Assembly: GCF_043641665.1 (NCBI RefSeq)
Contig: NC_092200.1
Location: forward strand, 2,553,194 to 2,617,193
DNA length: 64,000 bases
Direction: 5' to 3'
Source: Enoplosus armatus
Lineage: Eukaryota; Chordata; Actinopteri; Centrarchiformes; Enoplosidae
Part shown: piece after piece, positions 48,192 to 58,900 of the stretch
How positions within the stretch are numbered: position 1 is the stretch's first letter
Layout of the letters: every line of letters starts with the position of its first letter
The notes under the pieces: generated by a model
What the model saw: the letters and a program-made list of their open reading frames with translations, nothing else
Databases searched by the model: none
What the model was told of the DNA's origin: nothing
Program-made: the position numbers and the translations under genes

Positions 48192-49914
48192 TCATGCGGC
48201 GTCAACTTCCAGGACTCCATGTAACGACAAATCAGGACGACAGTCCAATTCTCCCTGCAGTGTAGAGAAGGAGAGGGAAGAGGAAATGTACTATTAGTCC
48301 ATAACAATTCAGGAAATGCTTGTTGAATAGTTGTACTGAGAAAGTGACTCTTTAATCTGTTTGTTTATAGCTTCTTCGTCTTCGCACACGACCGACCGGT
48401 GGCTGTGATGCGATTCTCCACCAGCTTCACACCCGCAAACATGTGGGTCAGTACTTTGCACCACCTACATTTTTCATGATGGTTTCTATTTAAAACACTT
48501 CAATTAAAATGCAGAAGTTATTGAGTTGAACGTCTTTTAACAATGCAAATTTCCCCGCTGAAGGATTAATAAAGGATTATCGTATTTTATCTTATCGCTC
48601 AAGGTGACTTGTGATTTTGATTCACCAGACCTGTAAATTTAGCTCATGATGAGCCAGTAATTTACCTACTCTGGTGTTTAACACATGAATCCAGACTTCA
48701 TTTTGTTTGCTGCTTGGTGTGACTGATTCTCACCTTCACTATCTTGTCATTGAGCCACTTAGCAGCTGGATTGACGCACCGCGGTTTCCCCCTCTGCTTT
48801 ATAATCCTGGAAACAGAGACACAAAACAATTAGACGCTTTCATTTCCTGAATGTTTGGTCATTTGGCCAGGAACAGCTGTTGAAATGAGAAAGGTGACAT
48901 TCAGATTTATGTTTAAAGCATGCCGTGCTCACAGGAAGGCGTGGTGGTTGCAGCCCCCTCGTGGTTTCTGTTCATAACACGCTTTGATTCTCTCTATCCT
49001 CCTGGAGCTGACGTTGTGACAGCAGGGTAAAGCAATTGGATCATAAGAATCCACTGCAACACCAGACACACACACAAAGAGAGAAAATACTGTCATCATT
49101 CAGCATTACATTACATCACTAGTTCTTTAGTCATCAATATAGTAAGAGTGACCTGTTGCACACTGGGAGGTACCCATAAAATATGATTACTCCAAGACAC
49201 ACTGTAGCCATGGTTACAGTTCCCTGAATCACTGCTAGTACTGCTTTTTTGATACCTGAATCAAATATCTTTTTCACAATTATCTTTTATTTTAGTACAA
49301 GAATTTATTTTAATTGAAGACCATCTGACTGTGTTTTGAAGCTCAGAGGCCATAATTATGGTTTAGCTATCATACCGACTACATAAACCACACAGAAATT
49401 ATATTAAATAATAGGTAGTCTACTCCTTGTGCATGGCAGTTTATTGACTTCATATAGTACTTGTGCAATAGTTTCTAAAATTGTGAGATGCTAATGATTA
49501 TTTTCATCAATTAATCTGCCAATTTATCAGAGCCCAATGTGTTTAAATCCCTTGTTTTGTCTGACCAACAGTCCAGGACCTAAAGATAGTCAGTTAACTA
49601 TCATACATTCAAGAATCCCTGAAACGGTTAATCCATTATAGGAATAGTTGCCCATTCATTTTATGTCCATTGACTAACAGATTCATTCACTAAGCATTTA
49701 ATCCCTATTGTCTATATACTAGTTTTCATTGTTACAGCTGGTGCCTGCACACAATTCTCACATTCGATCATGAGTTCAGTTTTACCTTCTGATCTACGTA
49801 TCTCTGTCCAAAATCAATAATAATTTAATTTGTACCTTGTGATGCAGAGAAGAGCATCACGACAACCAGGGTGAGCAGACAAATCCAGCGGCTGGCCGAG
49901 AGAGTCGTCCACAT
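48192..49914 (-). CDS. Six-cysteine CC chemokine, copy E (111 aa)
   Basis: Minus-strand exons: 49914-49836, 49053-48933, 48806-48734, 48254-48192 (79+121+73+63 nt, 112 codons with stop), phases 1, 2, 0 as in copy D. The leader differs from copy D by one residue (LLTLVVVM). The core reads ALPCCHNVSSRRIERIKACY, EQKPRGGCNHHAFL and KPRCVNPAAKWLNDKIVK. The tail GELDCRPDLSLHGVLEVDAA keeps the sixth cysteine but has lost the basic cluster. It has an N-glycosylation sequon (NVS) just after the CC pair that copy D lacks. Leader, exon 3 and promoter are much better conserved than exons 2 and 4. A GTATATAAG box lies at 50036-50044. Confidence 0.87.
49488..49640. mobile_element. Dispersed 'GATTATTTTCATCAATTAATC' repeat, old copy
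   Basis: Contains gattattttcatcaattaat, ttgttttgtctgaccaacag, tccaggacctaaagatagtc and aactatcatac, matching the copy at 52712 and fragments at 5600-5655 (ccaaagatattaactttac, ctatcatagaga) and 54357-54440. Confidence 0.55.
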
Positions 49915-50035
49915 CTTCAAACGCTGCACGGCACCAAAACTGACTCTGGATCTCAGCTGCAAACAGGTTCGTTATTCAGTTACTAACTGCTCAACTTGCC
50001 AAAGTTTAATGATGAGTGAACCAGAGAGGTGGCAT

Positions 50036-50044
50036 CTTATATAC
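50036..50044 (-). promoter_or_regulatory. TATA box of chemokine E
   Basis: Forward cttatatac, about 120 bp upstream of the ATG, within a block that also keeps ttcgttattcagttact and gatgagtgaac in common with copy D. Confidence 0.55.
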
Positions 50045-50049
50045 TGCGG

Positions 50050-53000
50050 CTTCACACAAAAAAGAGGAACCATTCTTGTCATGAGCAGTGTTGCTGGGAT
50101 GGAAATAATCATGCTGCAGTGATGACAAGACAGAGGACAAAGACTCACACACACAGACAAGCTAGTAGAGTTTGTCCATCATCTCCATTTATGTTCAGGT
50201 TCATTGTGGTATCGTAGGACTCATCATCTTCGGTGATGATGCTGCCGTTTACTGTTACCTGACATTCACATTTCACTGATGCTTGAATCCAAACTGCAGT
50301 GATAGCCTACGTCAACATACTTTTGTGCTTTGTACTTTTGGCCCCTCAGTTCCAATGAGTACGACTGCAACGAGTTCAAAAACAGAATAATATATTTAGA
50401 AAACAAAATCACAAGCAACTTGTGAAATGTTTGAGTGACAGCCATAACTCTGACATTAAGTTTAGATCATACAAACACTTCTTGTAGGTAGAGATGCTCA
50501 TGCTCAGGCCATGAATGAATGAAAGAAATTAAAAGTTTAAAGTTTATTTCGTTACTTTGTCAAAAAGAGTTTCTACACTGGCCCAACAAATGTAAAGCAG
50601 TTTGACTCTTGACACTCAAACTCAGATTTTCCTGCGTCCTTACAATGGTCATGTCAGAGAAGGAAGTCAAGGATTTCTTTCTCCTTCAAATTAGTCATGA
50701 ATTAGTCAAGTCATGAATATTTCAGGTGTCAGTGCCAGAAAAAGATTTAAGAGTGCTGGAAGATTATTTGAATTGATTGATTTGTATATAAAGTTCTTTC
50801 AACGTCCTTTTTCACAACTACAGAACATCATACGCAGTGGCAGCGTCTCAGTTCAATTTGTTGGCTGCTGCTGGGGGCAACTGAGATAACTAAAACAATT
50901 GGAGGTTAACTTTGTCTATTAAATCGTCCTCATATTCCCATTTAATCTGGAATTTAATGTACAAACATTAAAGCATTTTGTGTGACCAAAACAGAGATCA
51001 CGGAAGTATTTAGGAGCCAAGTTGCGAGGACATTTATGGATGAGGAGGAGAACTTTAAATGTAGCACAAAACTTGATAGAGTCAGGTGAGATGCTGTAGG
51101 TTGGAAAGATGATTCTATTCAATTAGGATGCATGGATGGGGGTCTCTGCAACAGAGTCAGGAAGTGATGGCTCGGGTCTGGAGATGCTCTTCAGGTGGAA
51201 TTAAGCAGACTTCGATTTTAAGTGCAGCTCAAATGAAAGGGTGGAATCAAAGATAACGCCCACGTAGAGGGGCAGATGGAGCAGCCATCAATGGATGGTA
51301 CGAAATCGCCAACTCTCTGGAGTTACAGTCTTGGACGCCACAAATATGAGCTCTGTTTTGTTGTTGTGTTGAGTTTCAGCATGTTGGATGTCCAGTTTTT
51401 TGTCATGATGGCAGCTGATGAGTGAGATGGGTGGAAAGTTTTGGGTGAAGATAAAATTGTGTATCATCAGCATAGCAGTGATGTCTAAGCCCATGATGTC
51501 TGATTGGACATTTACATAACTTCATTTTAAATTCTTGTAAAGATCCCAAGGTTTTCAAATACTAAATACTATTTGGTTGTCATAATATGTAACCTGTGCA
51601 GTAACATGCAAGACATGACTTTTCCCATTTTATGTAACTGTGCAGCCAAGTGTTAGAGTAAGTAGACAAAGAGTATAAAATAAATTAAAAGGGAACCTCC
51701 ACATTTATGGGAGTCAAGAAGTTAAAATGTGGCTCTGATATATACATTTAATGCTTTTTGAGTATCCAAAAGTAATCAGTAATCCAGGTTTGACTATTGT
51801 GTGTGTAAACAGCCTGGTTTGACTTATATTCAACAAAACAACACCAGCATGACAGGGAACAAGCCACAGCAGAACAATGACCTTGACAAGGCACAACTTC
51901 AGGTGTGTTTGTTATTTCAACTGTGACAAAAATGGTCAAAATGAAATAATGTTTCTATAAAAGACAGAAAATGTCAGTCAAAACCTACAAGCATCAACAC
52001 AAAAACACGACATCTAAAGCATACAGGTGCATGATGATGAGAAATAGTCATGTAGACTATAGTGCACAATCCATTAGGATATGTATGTTGACAGAAGTAT
52101 TTTATAATGCTTTAATGACCTCACCGTAGCTGATTACATTAATGATTAGACATTACAGCAACTCAGGTTTTCTTGATATTTCGTGTGAGCAACAGAAGGG
52201 GAATCACCCACTCATGGGCCTGCTCAGAGACACACTAAGAATAACCATCATAGACTGACAAACCAACTATTCTTAGCATCCACTGTTACCATAATAACAT
52301 CCAAAAACAGTCATAATGGCGTGAGACGCTGCTGAAAACCCTGAAAGAGGAATTACTCACACACATGGAATTTAGCTGCATCCGGAATATTCAAACTACA
52401 TTTCTTTTCCACATCTCACGGTCTTCATCTGCAAATAGAGTAAAATATGTCTAATTTCTCTACGTTTTAATTACATTTTTAATTGAACATGGGGGGAAAA
52501 AATTAAGTTGTGATGCCGTGAATTAGAAAAACCATCTAAAGCCTGGATTGAGTCCTGACATTTCCTCTGTATGTGTTGTTATATGTCTGTTTGTTTAACT
52601 GGGTAGCTTCAAAGACTTAACTGCAACATACAACGTCTAATGAATCAACTTCAGTGTGATTAAATGAAACAAAGTTAGGACCTTCTGAAAATGTATATTT
52701 ATATTGAATGTAGGGCTGCAACAAATCGATTATTTTAATTATAGATTAATTATAAGATTATTTTCTCGATTAGTAGATTAATCATTTACAATTTCTTCAA
52801 GCCTGCAGTGATGACCAACAGTCCAAAACCTAAAGACATTCAATTTACCAACTGCAAAAACCACACATGGTAGAAAATGTGAACTAATTTTGTCCTCAAC
52901 ACAACCCTCAAAGTGGAAAGTCCCCTCTGGTCAGCAGCCTCAAGCCTCCATGTGTGACCAGAGTAATTGCATGAGAGAGAACTAAAGAAAAAAGAGGAAG

Positions 53001-54700
53001 AAGATAAGGGCAAGGCCAGAGCATTGATAGATGGTATCAGTGTGTTCGCATCTTGCATCATACTAGTGTCAGCTTTCCTCTCCGTATGTCTTTGTGTGGG
53101 TGTTGGTTTGTAGCTTTTATTATTTAAAAATAAACAGAAATTGTCTAAGACTTCCATGATGAGTTCTCTCTCTCTCTCTCTCAGAGAGCACCTCACAGCG
53201 TTTCCGTCTTTGAACTGCACAACGTTATCGCCATACACCAGGGTCATGTCATATTTATGCATATTTAGAGGATTTATGATTTATGACAAGAAAATCAGTT
53301 CACATTCATGATTACACACATACATAATAGACATGTTGGGTTTTGGCTGATTATAATGTTTTTTTAGACCAAGTTTGACAGTTTTTCAGCAAAAACTACT
53401 AACTTAAAATGAAAGGAATTCAGTATTCACCAGAATTACATACCACTAGACTATCATGTAAAGAGATATAATTCACATGATATATAATTGAACAGTTAAA
53501 GCAGTAGATAAGATGTACATTACTGTCATTTCTTTAAACACAGAAATTTTAACAGGGTTTGGTTGGTGTCTTGTCCTGGGCTTGAACTCAAGCAGAGCAC
53601 AGAAAACACACTGCAGTACTAAATAATCAAAACTGAAACTCTATAAATTGCAATCTCACAGTTTTTACAAACAGGCCTTTTTCCACAGAAGACATTTTGA
53701 CGTTTCACAGTAGGAAAAGCACCAGTAACTGCTTTCAGTGTACATTTTTTACCAGTCTGGTTTGAAAGAGATGTGAAACTGTTTTCACTTAAACAGTACT
53801 CTGACAATTGTGAAACCAACTTCATGATGAAATCTGATGTTGAATAAGTCAATAGTTCAGTGAAAACAGTGACTGAGGACTTTGTCATATATTACATTCA
53901 TAAATGAGTGCGCGCTCATTTTTTAAAAAGGGAAGTCATTGTGTAACAGTACAAAATATGGTAGTTAAACTGTTACTTTCAATCATTTCGACAACATTGT
54001 TTCTCAACACAAACACGACTATGCATGTGTAACAAACATTTGTTTGTAATGCTTGTGAATTCGTAATTTAATGACTTTATTCAGTTCATACGAAGTTAAA
54101 CAAAAACCAAGACAAGCACAGAGGATAGCCAAGAAAAAAACATAAGGGCACATAAATTACTTAAATTTAAGTATTATTATTATTGTGTTGTTGTTGTTTG
54201 GCCCTGTAATGCTTCAAAATAACGTGGCTTCTTTTGATATCTTTTGTTTTAATAAAAAGGCATCTCTTTTCTGTGAATAAATTATTTCAACATTAATCCA
54301 CGTATATGCGTTTGTTAAACATTTATTTATGGTGATTTCTGTGCCAATATCACAAATGGGGCTGCAACTAATGATTGTTTTTGTTTTTCATTATCTAACT
54401 AATCTAACTAACCTTTAGGACAAATCAATAAATCTAGATCTATAAAAATATAGTGAAAATCAAATGTCATCAAATGAATCCTTTCAGCTCTAATCACAAG
54501 GTGTAAGGATGACCGTCCATGGATGAACATGCCATTGTCTTTCAAATTGACCGCGTTGCGTGTGTTCTCGCGAGATCTCAACAACAGCGCCCCCTTGTTT
54601 GTGTGTGGCAAAACGACTGGAGATGTGAGGAATACTCTAACGGCTAACGATAGCAAGCTACACAAATAGGGTTTTAATTCACTTTCGATCTTCACTGACA
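50050..54700. other. Intergenic between the chemokine cluster and msl2
   Basis: AT-rich with MITE remnants at 52712 and 54357. The longest frame, 140 codons on the minus strand at 52840-53262, contains a (GA)n-encoded RERERE run and no recognised domain, so it is not called. Confidence 0.45.
52712..52860. mobile_element. Dispersed 'gggctgcaac' repeat
   Basis: Begins agggctgcaacaaatcgatt, then attttctcgattagtagatt, then gaccaacagtccaaaaccta and caatttacca. This is a well-known teleost high-copy repeat, probably a non-autonomous DNA transposon. The other end is not resolved. Confidence 0.6.
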
Positions 54701-54749
54701 CTCTGGAGATCTACCAAAAGCAGCAGGAGGACATAATTTCGTTTAAACC

Positions 54750-55844
54750 TCTAGGTTTTGCTGCTAAGTTCCCACCGAGGCGAGCAGCGAGAACGAGAGA
54801 GTCCCGCTAATCCCGAGAAGTGGGGAGCGGCCTGCTTTTGTAGCCGGCTTCCCGGTGCAGCTCAGGCGGATAGAATTGTCACCAGAGCCCGGTGCTTTGG
54901 CTGGTTTATTTTTATTCACACCAACAGAAGCGTCGGAGCCTCGAATTTATTTTTGTTTTAATAGCCACAGCCTCTCCATCACCTATTTCCCTTCCTATCG
55001 TTGTGCAGCTGTCGGCGTCCCCCCCCTCCCCTCCCCAAAGAGGACCCTTTCAAGCTGGGGCGGCCTGTTTTGTTTTCGAGCCGCCTTGAATCTCCGCGAA
55101 CAATAACACAACCATAACGAGCCTGCTGGGGCTGCACTGCCTAGCGAAATAGGAGCCACTGAAGCCTCGCTGTGAGACAATAAATGCATTGTGTGCTACC
55201 AGCTCTGGTATGGACGTGAAACCCCGGGACGAGCATGCATGTGGACTATGGAATTATACGGGGAAACCATTGCAAACCGGAGCACTTTATCACGAAAGCC
55301 CCTGTTTGAATTTCGGAGCTGCTGCTGCTGCTAGCTAACCAACTGTAAGTAACGTTAAAAGGCCACTGGCGGAGGAAAGAGCGCCACACGATGCTTTGTC
55401 TAATCATAACTCACGGACTGTATGGGAACAAACCGAACCGACTTGGATGAACGGACGTTTATATGCATGCTCGGCCTCCTTGTGAATGCATTTATAGTCT
55501 TCCCGCTCGAAAGCAGCAGTACTTTTAGAGCTGGGACATCACATTGGGGATGGATTGGATGTGATTTGGGATGAGTAACCTCGATTGCTCCCTGCGCAGA
55601 CTGCTATATATGTTGGATTTACCGACGGGGAACCGAAACCGTTAAATCCATCTATGCTCTCTTCAAAGCCACCAGACTCCATTGACAAAAACAGTAATTT
55701 TACCTCGCAGAACACGGGAGTTGCTGGTCTACCGCTGCCTCGATCGGTTAGTTTGTTTGAGTTATTGTGTGACTTTGGTGTTTTAACGTATTAATACATC
55801 TTAACGGACCGGACCGGACTGGAGCCCCGGGAGAGGCAGCTGAG
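54750..55844 (+). promoter_or_regulatory. msl2: msl2 promoter and 5' UTR
   Basis: The sequence turns GC- and CpG-rich from about 54770, with no TATA box near the start of the GC-rich block, as expected for a housekeeping promoter. A probable non-coding first exon ends at 55344 (aact then gtaagt). A good acceptor (ctccctgcgcag) at 55599 would splice it to the exon holding the ATG at 55845. The transcription start is not determined. Confidence 0.5.
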
Positions 55845-55986
55845 ATGAACCCGGTGAATGCGACCTCTCTCTACGTGTCCGCGAGCCGTTCGGTGCTGCA
55901 GTGCGACCCCCGAGACCCCCGGGCCCTCGCGGAGCTCTGCAAGCTGCTGCCGTTTTTCCGCCAGTCCCTGTCCTGCTTGGTCTGCG
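55845..55986 (+). CDS. msl2: msl2 exon 1: N-terminus and first half of the RING
   Basis: ATG at 55845 in gagatgaac; 47 codons plus one base, ending SLSCLVC then G/gtaagt. It carries the first two RING cysteines. The frame is closed upstream and this ATG gives the conserved MSL2 start. Confidence 0.93.
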
Positions 55987-58900
55987 GTAAGTGTGTGAGG
56001 ATTTTATGTTTTATTTTAATGTGACAATAGACCAGTGTCAAGGAGTGTTTTGGGGGGAGGTTTGCGGGAACGTATGTTGTTGTCAGCTGTGCTAGAAGTG
56101 GGAGCGAACCTTTAAATAATGCTGCTTTCATGTACAGTCGGAAATGTCTGTTTCAGTACTAGTAATGACCAATGGGCCAAGTGATCAACAGTGGTGGGAA
56201 GTAAACAAGTGCATTTGCTGAAGTACTTGTACTTTACTTGAATATTTACATTTTATGCAACTTTATACTTACACCACATTTATGTGATAGTTACTCGTTA
56301 CTTTGCAATCTAATTTCAATCAAGTTTGTCATATGTAATTATAAGGTCCAATTACGGCAAAACCTATGATGATTTTGTATAAGGAATACATAGAACATAA
56401 TATTATTGTTTTAAAAAGGGTTTTGAGAAGTGATTTAAATTATGTTTAACCAAAATATGATATATTGTTAAAGAGTAATTGACCCTACATCCTAATACTA
56501 TTACAGCTTACTTAAAATGTAAGGAATAATAATATTACCGCCACCCAACCAGCTGCAACTTTAAAAGGCTACTTGCACATAATGCATCAATAATAATAAC
56601 TTTTACTTTTGGTAATCAAGTACACATTGCTGTGAATATTTGTCTAACTTTATCTAAATAAGATGTGTAGATACTTCTTCCACCACTGTTGATCAGCAAT
56701 GACTTACGGTTAAACACTAGAGAGCCGGCTGTCTGGGAATAAGAGTCACAATGAATGTCGACTGTCTTGAATCTTTGTGAGGGTCCTTGACATGCCAGAG
56801 TTGCTAAACCACTGATTCCGATACCAGAATTTTCGAGATCAGACGTTCAGATAATATAGCTTTGGGCATTTGTACCTGATTTGTCTTAATCAGATTGTGA
56901 AGTTGTGTTTATGAAATTGGAGACGCAGTTTCCGGAGCGCAGTGAACGCACCATAACTCACAGCTACACCCATCATGACACACCCCCCTCTGTGTGCTGT
57001 TTGGCAGCATCGGGGCGTTTCTCTGTTTATCGTGTTGAATAACAGCCCTTCCACATACTGGATGTTATGCACCTAATCTCTCTCTCACCGCCTCATCCCT
57101 AAATACAAAACACAGTGAAATATGTGAACAACAGTAAAAGAAGTGGAGAAAAAGAGGGAGTACTTCGCAGTGTTTTCACACAACTTTAAATATCAGTGGC
57201 TGTGACTGTACAAGGCTGTAATTCAATCAAAGCATTTCTGTGGTTAGCCTGCTTGTGTTAGCTTGTAAATACACCTCATCTTTGATTTATTTCAGCGGTA
57301 TATTTAATGCACGGTTGTCACTGCTCATACATAATGCAGTAACTCTCCCTCAGCCAAAGTGAGTGGACATACCGCTCCCGGTGAAGGGAATATCTCTAAT
57401 AGGTGATAACTGTGTAGCTGTGATTGCAAGAGTATTTAAAAGAAGAGCAGCCTTGTTACACTCACAGATATTGACTGCTCCTCCACCCCCACGTTATGAA
57501 TAATAGATCAACATGAAAGCAGTCCATACATCGTGTTAAATATAGACTTTCTGCAGTTACGTTGGATTTATCAGACAGGCAGTGTGTAAGGTTGGTTGTT
57601 TCTCATGAATGCACCTTCATCCTTTTTTTCGATCTGCAGCTGCACTCCCTAGCGACCAGCGTTGCTAAGGAAGCCCCTCTCAAAGAGCGGTTGTCATCCA
57701 GTCTGGCAAGTTGCCAGGCACTACTCAGGTTTACAAATACATGCCAGTTTAGGAAGCTGTGGAAACCCAGCAAACAAGGAAGCAATCGTTTGTAAATCTT
57801 AAACATTCTGAACACTCTCACACCGACACAATTTATTAGATCATGGGTTTACTTGAATACTTGTACTATTTGTTTTCTATATTTGCTGTTTCTCCTCAGG
57901 TAACCTGCTGCAGGACCCCATCGCTCCCACCGACTCATCATGTCAGCATTACGTCTGTCGAGGCTGTAAGGGTCAGAGGATGCAGCTGAAGCCGTCCTGT
58001 AGTTGGTGTAAGGACTATTCCCGCTTTGAGGAGAACAGGCAGCTCTCCTTGCTCGTCCACTGTTACAGGAAGCTCTGTCTCTACATCACCCAGTCCCCGC
58101 TCGCCCCGCACATAGCCAGCGCCGCCAGCGACTCGCCAGACCTCCAGGCCATCCTCAATGAGGGCCTCACGTTGGCCGAGAGCGAGCCAGAGGCGGAGGA
58201 CATTTCAGATTCAGTCGGCCTGTCGCAGACGGCCTCCACCTCCGAGTTGGTCCAGCTTGATGACGCTCCACCTACGAAGGAGCTCAAGGGGGAGGAGCCG
58301 AGCCCCGTCAGTGTAAACGGGCTGCACGATTGTAACGGCCTGGTCAGCTCGGACGCTCTGCAACCCATCACTATAGAAACAGGTGGAGGTGTTGCAAAGC
58401 AGGAGAGCTTTTCGGAGGAGATCCCGGTGTGTGTGAGCGTCACAGGGACCGGGGAGGCAGGGCTTTGTGACATCAGCACTTTCGGGGATGACCTGAAACA
58501 TGGCGGGGGGCCGTTGTTGTTGAGTGTTGAGGAGGTGCTCAGGACTCTAGAGACGGACACTGACCCTGAGCCCAACCCCCAGCCGGACTGCCCCCCCTCT
58601 GTACCTCAGTCCAGCCTCAATGGGCCTCACTGCCCATCTGGCCTTGACTCCTCCCGCCTCATCCCCTCCCTCCCCACAGAGAACAGCACTCGCCCCCTCC
58701 AACATCACCCACAGCCCTCACTGCAGCCTCCCGCTCAGCCCTCCACAGTCATCCCCCATGCCCCCCCTCGGTACCATCGCAAGCGTTCCCGCTCAGAAAG
58801 TGACAGTGAGAAGGTGCGGCCCCTCCCCATCTCCAGCCTCTTACGAGGGCCTCCCCTCGGTGCCAACAGCTCCCCCCATCACCCTTACCCTGGTGCCACC

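Noticed and set aside
52840..53262. 140-codon minus-strand frame
   Set aside because: Contains a (GA)n-encoded RERERE stretch and otherwise unconserved residues, with no splice or promoter support.
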